A stretch of 64,000 bases of DNA from Nonomuraea turcica (GCF_030718205.1 NZ_JAUZQF010000016.1:1-64000), one strand, 5' to 3'; numbered from the stretch's first letter, positions 1 to 9,588 are shown. A program made the numbers and translations. The notes: generated by a model from the sequence alone, not told the origin.

Positions 1-44
1 AGGCGGAAGCCAAGAACACCCGGTCCTCGGCTTCGACCCCGTTG

Positions 45-2789
45 TCAGCAAGGTCGTCCTGCTCGGAGATCCGGCACCCTACTGACCAGACTAATCGACG
101 CGGCTTGACAAACCAGATTCCACATAAGCGCTACGAAGATGGTCTTCTGCGCGCGGCCGACCTCCAGCATGGCCTGGTAGGTCGGGTGCGAGGCGGACTC
201 GGTGAACCGGCGCAGGATCGCCTCGGTGGAGGCGGTGCCCTGCTTGATCGCGGTCGCGTACTTGATCATCTGGTCGTAGTTCTGCTCGATCAGATCCCAG
301 CGGATCGGCCGGGTCATCGCCGGCGTCAGCCGCGGGTACAGGTCGCTTTCACCGCTCTCCACCCGATACAGCTTGACCTTGTTGATCTGCTTGATGCGCG
401 GCAGCAGGTCAAAGCCCAAAAGCCTGGTCACGCCGAACCCGATTTCCGTCTGGCCGTGGGAGTCGACATAGTTCCCTTCGACCTTCATGGTGGTGCCGTG
501 CCGGACCGCGCCCTCGATCATCGCGTGCACCTCTGAGGCCGAGGCGCGCAGGGTCTGGGAGTGCACGACCATGGAGCCGCGCTCGATGTGCCAGTAGATG
601 AGGATGCCGCGACCTCCATACCTGGAGTGCCACTCGGTGAAAATATTTTGATCGTAGGCACGTACGTGCGTGGAGTCGGAGGCGACGGTGGTCGTGCCCT
701 CACCCCACAACTCCACGTCCCGGGCGGTGAAGGTCGCGTTCGCGATGGCGATCGCGATATCGGTGGCGATCTGCGGGGTCAGATAGCGGCGCCGCACGTA
801 GCGGATGTCATCCTCGCTGTGGGCGTGGCCACCGGAGGCCACCGCCCGGATCCCGGTGTTGGTGCCGTACCCGAAGATCGCCAGCATCAGGCGCTCGGCC
901 AGGACCTCGGGCTTGAGGCTGGAGGTGCCCGCCACCGAGGTGACAGCGTTCAGGCAGCCGGTGCGCAGCACCGCCTCCTTCAGCATGTCGATCAGCGGGA
1001 CCGAGCCCCAGCGTCGACTCACCTCGTTCTTGATCTTGCGTAGGTTCCTCGGCTCCTCCGCCGGGCCGATCTTCGTCAGCTTGATCGCGCCGGACTTACG
1101 CTCGGAGATAGCCACCCAGTCCAGCTTCGGCAGCGCGGTGTCGAGCGCCTCCAGTTCCGCGCGCATCTCGGCCTTCAACTCGGCGATGAAATTCTTGGGG
1201 TCCAGCGGCTTGCGCAGCTCGGCATAGTTCTCCACGCGGCGAGCGGCAAAATCCTTGGGCAGATCCTCCTCCGGATCGCGGAAGGAGTGGGCGCCGACCA
1301 CCCAGATCTCCTTGCACCGCAGCGCGTCGCGCAGCGCCTGGAAGGTGACGATCTCATACACCATCCGCACCACTCGCCGACGGCCGCGCTTGTCGTTCTT
1401 GAAGACCAGGTTCTCCCAGTCGCCGGCGGTGCCGCGGTGCTCGGGCACCACCTCGCCGCGCGGGTAGTAGGTGGTGTTGCCCGCCTTGGCGTAGCGGCGG
1501 ATCAGCTTCAGCGCCTCGATCACCGGCTGGTAGGCGGTGTTGTTGCTCTTGAACTCCAGGGTGTCCAGCAGCGCGATCAGGCCGCGCCGGTAGTGGTTGG
1601 TGTAGGAGGCGCGCAGCGTGGTCTGCACTGTGGTCCGGTAGGCCGGGCCCTTGGTCTTGAACTCGTGTACCAGGTCGCGCAGCGTCTGCTCGCCACCGCT
1701 GACGGCGGGGAAGATGACCTGGCGGACCGGATCGTCGGGGTGACCCAGGGCGGCGTCGGCGACCTTGAACAGGATGTTCTCCTTGCCGGTGACCCGCTTG
1801 AACGCGTTGATCAGCTCCTTGGTCACCTTGCTGTCGGCCCGCGCCTTGATCCGATGCACCGTGGCGATGAGCAACTCCACCAGCGTGTCGGTAATCTCCC
1901 GCTCCCGCTCGTGGACCAGCACCGCCAGCAGCAGGACGGTCAGCTCGCGCGGGTGCGTGCGCATGTGCGAGGGAGCCTCCACCCCCGCCCGTGCCCGCCA
2001 GGACGCCAGCACCTTGGGCGCCACGTCGGCGAACAACCCGGGCGGCAGCTCGATCGAGCGGACCGCCGCCAGCTTGCGGATCTCGGTCATCATCAACTCC
2101 AGGCTCACGTTGCCCGGCGCGGACTTGATCAACGCCAGCACGTCGAAGTCCTCATCGTCGTCTTCTGCAGCCGTCTCGCTGGCTGGCTCCTGGCGGTCGC
2201 CGGCCGCCACGGCTCCCGCGCGGCTGGCATCGTCGATGCCGACCAGCGCGCAGATGCGCTGGGTGGTCTCGGAGCTCAACCGTGAGGTGATCCGCACCGA
2301 CCAGGTGACCTCCGCGTTGTGTAGCGCCGAGGCCACGATCCGGGAGATCCGTCCAGGCGTCGGCGGTTCGATCCGCTCCTCACGCAGATGCTTGAGCAAC
2401 TCCTCCCGGACCCGCTCGGGCCGCCGCTCGGCGTGCGCGACGTTCTCGGCCAACCACACCGCCAGCTTCGACGCGTCCGCCGTCGTGCAGGCGCGAAAGC
2501 CCAGGTGCGTGCGGATCTGACTGCGGTGGTACTCGATCGTGGAGCCGGACCACTCGTAGAAGCCGAGCTCTGAGGCGGGAACCTGGACCTGCTTAGCCAC
2601 ATGCTCCACCACATCGTCCGGCAATTCTGAACGACCGCGCGGGAACCGGCCGTGCTGCGTGTAGAACTTCAGCAAGATCGCGAAGCCGAGTCGCGTGGCG
2701 TCGCGCTTTCCGGCGATCAGCTCGCGCTCTTCGTCCAGGATCGTCCAGTGCTCGACCAACTCGTCGATGTGCATCGGGGGGTGTTTCAT
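45..2789 (-). pseudogene. Tn3-family transposase, 3' end lost
   Basis: DDE-type Tn3 transposase. The N-terminal part (HIDELVEHW..., DUF4158-like DNA-binding region) and the catalytic region are recognisable: VASDSTHVRAYDQN, then IEGAVRHGTTMKVEGNYVDSHGQTE split across the DDE core, and RIKQINKVKLY. Homology stops after AQKTIFVA at about position 129. The family normally continues with roughly 90 more residues containing the last catalytic acidic residue; here 27 unrelated residues follow before a stop. I place the start at the ATG at 2789 (MKHPPMHIDELVEHW); an upstream ATG at 2813 is possible. The junction near 128-131 marks a deletion or recombination that also removed the transposon end on that side. 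No resolvase is visible, so the element is probably inactive. Confidence 0.85.
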
Positions 2790-2831
2790 GACCGCCCAGC
2801 ATTGACCAGGCAAGTCACAGCAAGATCAACG

Positions 2832-2869
2832 CCGTTTGGGGCTCATGACACGATTCTTACCGGCACCCC
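2832..2869 (-). repeat. candidate Tn3 terminal inverted repeat (5' side of transposase)
   Basis: Read on the minus strand the segment begins GGGGTGCCGGTAAGAATCG. Tn3-family ends are about 38 bp and start with GGGG, and this lies 40-80 bp upstream of the transposase start, where an end is expected. The partner end is missing because the other side of the element is deleted, so pairing cannot be checked here. Confidence 0.35.
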
Positions 2870-2903
2870 AATCAGCGCCGAGTCGGCCGGCCGGGCCCTG
2901 CCG

Positions 2904-4121
2904 TCACGGCTTGTCGTCGGTCCAGCCGGCCTCGAGCACCGCGGTGGAGCTGAACACCTCTCCGGGCTCGAACGCCGCCTGCAACCCCCCGGGCTTCACC
3001 ACGACGTTCTCGTTGGCGAGGGCCCGGCCGGTCGACTCGTCGAAGATCAGCCGGTTCTCCAGGACGGCGCCGCTCTTGATGCGCTCCTCGATCGAGACCG
3101 CGGTGCCCTGGCGGCCTTGGGCGTCGGTGACGTTCTCGATGACCTTGACGGTGTCGAGCTCGGCCAGCATGCGGAAGGCCGCACCTCGAACCTGCGGCGT
3201 CACCGGCATGTCCGTGATCAGGCCCGCGCTCACCTTGAACAGCCAGACACCCGAGGCCATCGGCGTGCTCGAGGACTCCGTATCATGCCCCTCGTACGAG
3301 CGCAGCAGCCACTTCTTGAGGTCGTCCGGGTCGCTCGGCAGCCCGCGCAGATCCTTCATGGTCACGTTCCGGCCGAGCCAGAACACCTTGTCCCCGTCCA
3401 CCAGCGGGCTGTGACTGGTGCGTACCTTGCCCGGCGCCGTCCCCGTCTCCAGGACCAGCGAACCGCCCTTGCCCGGCACCGCCACCTCGACCTTCTCCGG
3501 CGACCCGGCCGCCTCCCACGCCTTCCTGTCCTCCGCGGTGGCCGGTCGCGTCCCGAGCGACTGGCTACGGCTCCACTGCTCGCCACCGGTTGCGCTGGGC
3601 GTCCACATCTCGTCCCGGCTCTCCGTCGCCATTTCGTAGCCACCCTCCGCCACGGTGGACAACGTCCGGCTCACCGACGCGGTGTGCCAGTAGTCCCCGG
3701 TGCGCTCGGGCTGCCGGTCGGCCTTCTCCGCGGCGGCCAGCAGCACGTCCCGCGCCGACAACGTGACGCGGGGCGCGGCGGTCCCGCCCGGACTCGCCGT
3801 CGAGCCGCTGCCATCCGGGTTCACCGTCGAGCCGGCACCGTCCGGGACATCCGTGGCGGTGGCGATCCGGCCGCCGCCGTCCGGCGCCCGTGGGGTCGGC
3901 GCCGCCCCATTCCCCGCCAGGACCACCGCTACCGCCGTCACGGCCGCCGCGGCCCCGGCCAGCCCCAGTCCCCAGACCGGCCGCACGACCTTGCGCCGCC
4001 GCCGCGCCTGCCTCGGCTGGGACATGGCGTAGGACAGCTCGGCGGCCCTGGTGCGCTCGTCCACCGGGTCGTCACCGAGATGAGCAGGCCTGGCGGCCCT
4101 GAGTTCGTCGATGGGGTTCAT
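2904..4121 (-). CDS. CU044_5270-family membrane-anchored protein
   Basis: 405 aa starting MNPIDELRAARP. A short basic cytoplasmic segment (QARRRRKVVRP) precedes one membrane segment (about residues 50-70, AAAAVTAVAVVLAG). A Pro/Gly/Thr-rich linker and a large extracytoplasmic domain follow. The layout matches the actinobacterial CU044_5270 family, typically encoded directly after an ECF sigma factor, as here. The ATG overlaps the sigma stop codon by 4 nt (ATGA), so the two are translationally coupled. By analogy it could be an anti-sigma or signal-sensing partner, but no ZAS zinc motif is visible and the role is unproven. Longer readings of the frame upstream of 4121 lie over the sigma gene and are not real. 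Confidence 0.8.
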   Translation of the reverse strand: MNPIDELRAARPAHLGDDPVDERTRAAELSYAMSQPRQARRRRKVVRPVWGLGLAGAAAAVTAVAVVLAGNGAAPTPRAPDGGGRIATATDVPDGAGSTVNPDGSGSTASPGGTAAPRVTLSARDVLLAAAEKADRQPERTGDYWHTASVSRTLSTVAEGGYEMATESRDEMWTPSATGGEQWSRSQSLGTRPATAEDRKAWEAAGSPEKVEVAVPGKGGSLVLETGTAPGKVRTSHSPLVDGDKVFWLGRNVTMKDLRGLPSDPDDLKKWLLRSYEGHDTESSSTPMASGVWLFKVSAGLITDMPVTPQVRGAAFRMLAELDTVKVIENVTDAQGRQGTAVSIEERIKSGAVLENRLIFDESTGRALANENVVVKPGGLQAAFEPGEVFSSTAVLEAGWTDDKP

Positions 4122-4681
4122 GACAACTCCTCGTTGTAGCTCCGGACGTGAGGCAGGGACGGGCGCGCCTGGGGGCGAGCGCGCAGGTGGACCGCTGCCG
4201 ACTCCGCGGCCTCGTTCATCGCCTGCTTGAGCCGTTTGCGAGCCCGATGCAACCGGACCCGGAACGCCGCGGACGAGCACCCGACGACCCGTGCGGCCTC
4301 CTTCGGCGACAGCCCGTGCCAGGCGACCAGGAGGAGGATCTCCCGATCGTCCTCCGGCAACGCGGCCAGCGCCCGCAACACCCCGATCCGCTCGGTCACC
4401 TGGTCGGCAACGTCGCCCTCGGTCCAGGCCCGCAACTCGGCGGCCAGCGCCTCCCTGCGTGCCTCGGCCCGTACGTTGTCGCGCAGGATGTTCCTGGCCA
4501 CGCCGAGCAACCACGGCAGAGCAGGCTCGGGCACGTCGTCGAGCCGCCGCCAGGCGATCGCGAACGTCTCGCTCACCACCTCGTCCGCGACCTGCCGCCC
4601 CGCGCGACTGACCACGTAGGCCCACACACGTTGTCGGCATTCGTCGTACATGCCGGTGAACCGGTCCGCATCATCCGCCAC
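4118..4681 (-). CDS. RNA polymerase sigma factor, ECF/sigma-70 family
   Basis: 187 aa. Region 2 is visible as ADEVVSETFAIAWRRLDDVPEP...PWLLGVARNILRDNVRA. Region 4 is visible as LAALPEDDREILLLVAWHGLSPKEAARVVGCSSAAFRVRLHRARKRL; both are split here for reading. The start is the GTG at 4681 (VADDADRFTGMY) because AAGGGG lies about 8 nt upstream on the minus strand; more upstream in-frame codons encode no family sequence. Overlaps the downstream membrane protein by 4 nt. It presumably directs transcription of its own operon; no confident ECF promoter was identified between 4682 and 4763. Confidence 0.88.
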   Translation of the reverse strand: MADDADRFTGMYDECRQRVWAYVVSRAGRQVADEVVSETFAIAWRRLDDVPEPALPWLLGVARNILRDNVRAEARREALAAELRAWTEGDVADQVTERIGVLRALAALPEDDREILLLVAWHGLSPKEAARVVGCSSAAFRVRLHRARKRLKQAMNEAAESAAVHLRARPQARPSLPHVRSYNEELS

Positions 4682-4763
4682 CGCCCAGCCCCTTCGTTCC
4701 GGATGCGTTCTTCTGACACCAGGAAGTGGTCTGAGCCCCCTCGTTGTTACGCCGCTTCTCCAT

Positions 4764-6275
4764 TCATCGAGCGCCAGGAACGACCACGGGATCGCCGGCT
4801 TCGACGAGGGCGGGCAAGCCGACCAGCAGGACATCCCCTCTGCGCCGTGCCGTGCTGACCAGGTCCGGCTGGAAACCCTCCATCGAGAACAGGGCCAGGA
4901 CCGCCGACCCGGTGTCGTGCCCGTGCTCGGCCAGCAACTCTTTGAGCCTGTCGAGACGGTCGAGATCGGCCGCACTCCGCCGGGTCACCGTTGCCTTCGC
5001 CTCTCCGATGAGCCGGATCTCCGCCCTTCCCGCCCGCTTGTCCAGTGCCACGACGTCGATCTCGTTCTTGGCCTGTCCCTTCCGGTCGTTGACGACGGTT
5101 CCCGTCACAACGCTGGCGTGTCCTCGCAGAGCCGGGTCTGCCTGTCCACGGAGCCACGCTCTGGCACAGCTCTCGAAGTGAGGTCCCAGAACGCGAGCGA
5201 CGAATGTCGGTCGCGACCGCCGCCATGCCTCCGTAGACTGCCCCGTCTCCACGAGGTCGCGCTGCGGCACAGTGATCAGATTGTGGAACCGCACGATTGG
5301 ATCAGCCACCGTGATCACTGGCCGCCTTTCCCACAGCGGATCGGTGTCGTACGACAGGTACCCCGCGCTCACCAGGGCTTCAATGGGCCGGGTCAACGAC
5401 GAGCGCGGCTGCTCCAGCAATCCGCCGATCTTCGCCGGGCTGGTGGCGCCATTCGCGACCGCATTGATGATCGCGTAGTGCAAGGCACTCCCCGTGAACT
5501 TGGGATCCTCCCGCAGCAGGTATTCCGCTTCGCTACCGGAGAAGAGCGCCTGCCGGGGATCCAGCACGGTGGCAGGGGCCCAGTCGTCCAACTCGTCGGT
5601 CGACTGGGGAGGGTCCACATTGGCGAGATTGCGATAGCCCGGGGCTCCGCCGAGAATGGCATGCACCCGCAGAGCGGCCCCCGGGTCGCCGATCCCCCAG
5701 TGTCGTGCCGTGGTGGCCAGGTCGAAGGGGTGGAGACAAAGATCGATCGCCGCCCGCCCACGCAGCGCCTTCGTACCGGAAAGCAGATTGTTCATCACCG
5801 ACATGGCCGAGCCGCAGACGATCACTCGTCCACCCGTCACACCCTGTCCGGCCTGAGACTGGTCGTACAACAACTGGAGCAGACCAGGCAGTTCCGGGGA
5901 ATGCGCCATCCAGTAAGGCAACTCGTCAATGACGAACACTCCTGCGCGGCGGCGCGCCGTCAGCTCGATCGCGGTGGACAGCAGAGATTCCCAGCTCGCA
6001 TCGGCTATCAACTCTGGGCCGATACCCGCATAGCGTGCTATCTCCGCGGCCAATCGGCGTCGCGCCGCGACAACGCTCTCCTCTGCCACAGCCGAGACGT
6101 AGAGGCCGTCGGTGGCCTCGGCAAGCGCACGAAGCAGAAAACTCTTCCCGACCCGGCGCCGGCCCGACACGACGCCCAGTCGGAGATGGGGATCCGGATG
6201 CCGTACGAACTGCGCGAGGGCCGCCCACTCGGCATCACGAGACAGCACTCGGGAAGGCTTCGTTATTGGTGTCAC
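4764..6275 (-). CDS. ATP-binding protein, AAA/archaeal-ATPase type with C-terminal DUF234 nuclease-like domain
   Basis: 503 aa. Walker A GRRRVGKS at about residues 38-45, Walker B VFVIDELPYW near residue 120, sensor-like VIVCGSAMS, then a winged-helix segment (GGLLEQPRSSLTRPIEALVSAGYLS region). The C-terminal domain carries NEIDVVALD...RLIGEAK, resembling the D-ExK core of restriction-endonuclease-like folds (DUF234). Such proteins are frequent, poorly understood, mobile or defence-like genes in actinobacteria and archaea. The GTG start at 6275 directly abuts an AT-rich perfect inverted repeat, suggesting a leaderless or very short-leader transcript under autoregulation. Function uncertain. 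Confidence 0.78.
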   Translation of the reverse strand: MTPITKPSRVLSRDAEWAALAQFVRHPDPHLRLGVVSGRRRVGKSFLLRALAEATDGLYVSAVAEESVVAARRRLAAEIARYAGIGPELIADASWESLLSTAIELTARRRAGVFVIDELPYWMAHSPELPGLLQLLYDQSQAGQGVTGGRVIVCGSAMSVMNNLLSGTKALRGRAAIDLCLHPFDLATTARHWGIGDPGAALRVHAILGGAPGYRNLANVDPPQSTDELDDWAPATVLDPRQALFSGSEAEYLLREDPKFTGSALHYAIINAVANGATSPAKIGGLLEQPRSSLTRPIEALVSAGYLSYDTDPLWERRPVITVADPIVRFHNLITVPQRDLVETGQSTEAWRRSRPTFVARVLGPHFESCARAWLRGQADPALRGHASVVTGTVVNDRKGQAKNEIDVVALDKRAGRAEIRLIGEAKATVTRRSAADLDRLDRLKELLAEHGHDTGSAVLALFSMEGFQPDLVSTARRRGDVLLVGLPALVEAGDPVVVPGAR

Positions 6276-6276
6276 T

Positions 6277-6306
6277 TAATTAGTATGCGTTGCAACATAC
6301 TAATTA
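6277..6306. promoter_or_regulatory. perfect AT-rich inverted repeat at the ATPase gene start
   Basis: Arms TAATTAGTATG (6277-6287) and CATACTAATTA (6296-6306) around CGTTGCAA. It is strikingly AT-rich for this chromosome and ends 1-2 nt before the GTG of the ATPase gene, so it overlaps the probable core promoter. Likely an operator and promoter combined; the binding factor is unknown. Confidence 0.65.
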
Positions 6307-6554
6307 GCCAACACCCGCGGTGCGGCTCAAGCCGTCAGGCGGGATCCGACCGAGAGCCACGCCCCGCCAGTCGGCGCGACCCATCCTGTGTCGTCATGCG
6401 CGGGCGCCACAGGATCGACGAGAACAGGCCCGCCACGCGTACCGTGCATAAAGGGCGAGAAGTAGCGCGCAGAAGCGATCAGCCCTCCCCTAACATTTGT
6501 AGTGGCAAGGTCACGCTGGGCAGCGGCGGCCAGGGCCACGGCACCACGTGCCTG

Positions 6555-6749
6555 CTACTCCACGTGGCCAGGCAAGAGGTGCGGGGCGTACTTCGCCACC
6601 GCCTCCATCACCTGCCGCTTCGACGGATTGACCATTGCCCTGCCCGCCACCGTCACGGTCGGCACGGTCTCGTTCCCGTCGGCGACCGAGCGCACGAGGG
6701 CCGCCGCTCCAGGGTCCTCCCAGATGTTCACCTTGGTGTAGCGGAGCCA
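6555..6749 (-). pseudogene. C-terminal fragment of a mycoredoxin/glutaredoxin-like protein
   Basis: Reads RYTKVNIWEDP, then SVADGNETVPTV and AMVNPSKRQV, which match the second half of actinobacterial mycoredoxins (about 80 aa), including the cis-proline TVP motif. The N-terminal strand and the CxxC active site should precede it, but the frame upstream runs into sequence belonging to the neighbouring SDR gene. The catalytic cysteines are absent, so the gene is a remnant. Nothing else is supported between 6307 and 6554. Confidence 0.65.
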
Positions 6750-6768
6750 TGCCGCCCCTCCGTCCTCG

Positions 6769-7491
6769 CTATCGGCCGAAGTTCCCCACCAGAGCCTCAA
6801 CCCGGTCGCGCTTGGAGTACAGCTCCCAGAAGCTCTCCGCGAAAACGTCCGGATGGATGACCTCCGGCTCGAACCCGAGCGGCTCCTGGGACGACGCGAT
6901 GGCCTGGTGCGGCACACTCCCCTCGATCAGCGCGCCGACGTTGACCGCCCCGACATGGACGCCCTTGCCGGCAAGGACGGCGTTGAGTGTGTGGAAGTAG
7001 TTGCGCAGCGCGGCCTGAGCCATGCCCGCGTTCCCGAGGAACGGGACCGGGTGGATGCCGGACTGTCCGGCCGTGAAGAGGATGGCGCCGTCACCGTGCT
7101 CGACCATGTCGGGGAGGGTCTGGCGCACCAGGGCGATCGCGGATAGCAGGAAGCGGTCCAGGATGAGCTGCGTGTTCTCGACGTCGACGTCCAGGGTCGA
7201 CACGATCCCGTCCCCTAGATCCCCGCCGCCGGGGCTGAACTCCGCGACGTCGATCCGCCCGTACCGCTCCTTGATCGCCGTCACGGCGTTCGCGATCTGG
7301 CCGCGGTCGTAGACGTCGGCGGTGAAGCCGGCCGCCTCGATGCCGTCGCGAGCGAGCTCGGCGACGAGGTGGTCGAGGTTCTTCCTGGTACGGGCGACGA
7401 GCGCGACGCGGAAGCCCTCGCGCCCGAAGCGGCGGGCGACAGACAGGCCCAGGACGGGACCGGCGCCGAAGATGGCCAGCGTTTTAGGCAT
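6769..7491 (-). CDS. SDR-family NAD(P)-dependent oxidoreductase
   Basis: 240 aa from the ATG at 7491, with AAGGAAGGA about 7 nt upstream. The N-terminus is a variant dinucleotide-binding loop (AIFGAGPVLGLSVARRFG) followed by LVARTRKNLD, typical of NAD(P)-binding short-chain dehydrogenases. The usual NNAG is replaced by AEFSPGG, and the YxxxK element is not obvious (GNAGMAQAALRNYFHTL). It is therefore an atypical SDR that may act on an unknown substrate or have lost catalysis. It is divergent from a TetR gene across 110 bp containing two copies of one palindrome, so it is very likely that repressor's target. Confidence 0.8.
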   Translation of the reverse strand: MPKTLAIFGAGPVLGLSVARRFGREGFRVALVARTRKNLDHLVAELARDGIEAAGFTADVYDRGQIANAVTAIKERYGRIDVAEFSPGGGDLGDGIVSTLDVDVENTQLILDRFLLSAIALVRQTLPDMVEHGDGAILFTAGQSGIHPVPFLGNAGMAQAALRNYFHTLNAVLAGKGVHVGAVNVGALIEGSVPHQAIASSQEPLGFEPEVIHPDVFAESFWELYSKRDRVEALVGNFGR

Positions 7492-7519
7492 GGCAAATCC
7501 TTCCTTAATCGATCCAGCG

Positions 7520-7541
7520 AAGTTGGGGACAGTCCCAACTT
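7520..7541. promoter_or_regulatory. operator copy 1 for the SDR/TetR pair
   Basis: Palindrome AAGTTGGGGACAGTCCCAACTT minus its last bases; arms AAGTTGGG and CCCAACTT. It lies 29 bp upstream of the SDR ATG. A second near-identical copy at 7565-7586 makes TetR binding the natural explanation. Confidence 0.75.
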
Positions 7542-7564
7542 TCTCCCGCTTGCAGCCTAGCCAT

Positions 7565-7586
7565 AAGTTGGGACTGTTCTCAAGTT
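7565..7586. promoter_or_regulatory. operator copy 2 for the SDR/TetR pair
   Basis: AAGTTGGGACTGT followed by TCTCAAGTT matches copy 1 read on the opposite strand with three mismatches. It ends 15 bp upstream of the TetR ATG, placed to give autorepression. Centres of the two copies are 45 bp apart. Confidence 0.75.
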
Positions 7587-7601
7587 CGGTACGATGCCAG
7601 C

Positions 7602-8240
7602 ATGCCGACGCACGCCAAGCCCCTGCGCAGGGACGCACAGCGAAACCGGGACCTGCTGGTGGCGGCCGCCCGCGACCTGTTCGCCACACGGGGCCTGGAC
7701 GTGGCCCTGGACGAGATCGCCCGTACGGCCGGGGTCAGCAACGGAACCCTCTACAACCACTTCCCGAGCCGCAACGACCTCATCGACGCCGTCTTCGCCG
7801 ACCGGACGGCCACAGTGGCGCGGATCGCCGAGCACGCCCTGTCGATGGCGGACCCATGGGCCGGACTGGTGCACTTCCTGGAGCGGGTGTGCGAGCTGCA
7901 GGCCGCCGATCGCGGCTACAACGACCTCGTCTCGCGCCGGGTCCCGCAGGTCGCGCCCCCTTCAGAGAACCATGCGCGGGGCTACGAGCTGATGCAGCGG
8001 ATCGTCCGGCGAGCGCGAGAGGCCGGCGTGCTGCGGGAGGACTGCACGCTGGAGGACATGGCGTTCGTGACCTGGGGGATCGCCCGCACGGTGGAGGCAA
8101 CGGGGGCGGTGCGGCCGCTGGCGTGGCGACGGCATTTGGCTCTGATACTGGACGGGTTCCGGGCTTCGGCGGCTCATCCGCTGCCGGAGCCACCTATGAC
8201 GCCTGATGAGCTGGCACGCATCATGCGGGAGTGTTCCTGA
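7602..8240 (+). CDS. TetR/AcrR-family regulator
   Basis: 212 aa. The N-terminal helix-turn-helix reads LDVALDEIARTAGVSNGTLYNHFPSRNDLIDAV in two blocks (about residues 32-65). The C-terminal ligand-binding domain is divergent as usual and includes a TetR_C-like segment. It is divergent from the SDR gene and probably represses both through the duplicated palindrome between them. Confidence 0.9.
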   Translation: MPTHAKPLRRDAQRNRDLLVAAARDLFATRGLDVALDEIARTAGVSNGTLYNHFPSRNDLIDAVFADRTATVARIAEHALSMADPWAGLVHFLERVCELQAADRGYNDLVSRRVPQVAPPSENHARGYELMQRIVRRAREAGVLREDCTLEDMAFVTWGIARTVEATGAVRPLAWRRHLALILDGFRASAAHPLPEPPMTPDELARIMRECS

Positions 8241-8307
8241 TCCCCGAACAGCCCAAAACTAGACATCATCCCGCACGCCAACCCATCGAGCCGGGAAGGC
8301 TCCCGAT

Positions 8308-8805
8308 GTGGACGTGCGTGACACCAAGGGAAGACCGGAACGGGCCGAGTTCGCGGGGGCTGTGTACGGCTCGCTGCTGGCGGCCTCGGTCGTGGCCGGC
8401 AGCGCGGTGGACGGCACGCCGCTGTCAGCGGGCAACCTCGTGGTGGTGTTGATCTGCACCGGTGTGGTGTTCTGGCTCACCCACGTCTACGCCTTGGTGG
8501 TGTCCCACGGAACCGACGCCCTGACCTGGCGGCGCCTGCGCGTAGTCGCTCGTCAGGACTGGCCGGTGGCCCAGGCCTCGTTCCCGCCTGCCATCGGGGC
8601 CGCCTTCGCCTCGGCGCTGGGCCTGTCCGACATGGGAGCCACCTGGGTGGCGTTGGTCGTCGCGGTGGCGAGCCAGGTCGCCTGGGCGGTCGCATCCGCC
8701 GCCTCGGCCCGCTTCTCCGCGCGAGCCATGGTCCTTTCCGGGGTCGCCAACCTCGTGCTGGGACTGGCCATCATCGCCCTCAAGACCCTGGTGGGCGCTC
8801 ATTGA
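8308..8805 (+). CDS. small integral membrane protein, function unknown
   Basis: 165 aa with about four predicted membrane segments: GSLLAASVVAGSAV, NLVVVLICTGVVFWLTHVYALV, the WVALVVAVASQVAWAVASA region and VLSGVANLVLGLAIIAL. The start is the GTG at 8308, with GGGAAGG upstream; the overlapping ATG at 8306 is out of frame. No enzyme or transporter motif is recognised. Follows the TetR gene by 67 bp and is closed by a strong hairpin. Confidence 0.65.
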   Translation: MDVRDTKGRPERAEFAGAVYGSLLAASVVAGSAVDGTPLSAGNLVVVLICTGVVFWLTHVYALVVSHGTDALTWRRLRVVARQDWPVAQASFPPAIGAAFASALGLSDMGATWVALVVAVASQVAWAVASAASARFSARAMVLSGVANLVLGLAIIALKTLVGAH

Positions 8806-8814
8806 ACCGGCTGC

Positions 8815-8841
8815 CCGGCCCGGGTTGATCTCCCGGGCCGG
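8815..8841. terminator. bidirectional terminator hairpin
   Basis: Perfect 10-bp stem CCGGCCCGGG / CCCGGGCCGG with loop TTGATCT. It lies between the convergent ends of the membrane protein gene and sdhB, so it can serve both strands. Confidence 0.75.
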
Positions 8842-8851
8842 CGGCGGCCTC

Positions 8852-9588
8852 CTACTTGGCGTTCGCCTTCAGATAGTCGCTGTTCATGCGCGCGATCGTC
8901 TCCAGCGGAATCCCCTTCGGGCACACGGCCGTGCATTCGCCCGTGTTCGTGCAGCCGCCGAAGCCCTCCGCGTCCATCTGGTCCACCATGGCCTTGGCGC
9001 GCGACAGGCGCTCCGGCTGGCCCTGCGGGAGCAGGCTCAGGTGGGTGATCTTGGCGGCGGTGAACAGGGAGGCCGAGCCGTTCGGGCAGGCCGCCACGCA
9101 GGCGCCGCAGCCAATGCAGGTGGCCGCGTCGAAGGCGGCGTCGGCGTCTTCCTTGCGTACCGGGACGCTGTGCGCGTCCGGGGCCGAGCCGGCGGGGACC
9201 GAGACGAAGCCGCCGGCCTGGATGATGCGGTCGAAGGCGCTGCGGTCCACGACCAGGTCCTTGACGACCGGGAACGGTGCCGCCCGCCACGGCTCGATGG
9301 TGATCGTGGCGCCGTCCTCGAAGTGGCGCATGTGGAGCTGGCAGGTCGTCGTGGCGCGCTGCTCACCGTGGGCGACGCCGTTGATGACCATGCCGCACAT
9401 GCCGCAGATGCCCTCGCGGCAGTCGTGGTCGAAGGCGATCGGGTCGTCGCCCTCGAGGATGAGACGCTCGTTGAGGACGTCGAGCATCTCCAGGAAGGAC
9501 ATGTCCGGGGACACGTCCTCCACCTTGTACGTCACCATCCGGCCGTCGTCGGAAGGGCCGCTCTGACGCCAAACGCGCAGGGTCAGGT

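Noticed and set aside
6327..6539. 70-residue minus frame next to the mycoredoxin remnant
   Set aside because: No similarity, no ribosome site, and overlapping frames equally long.
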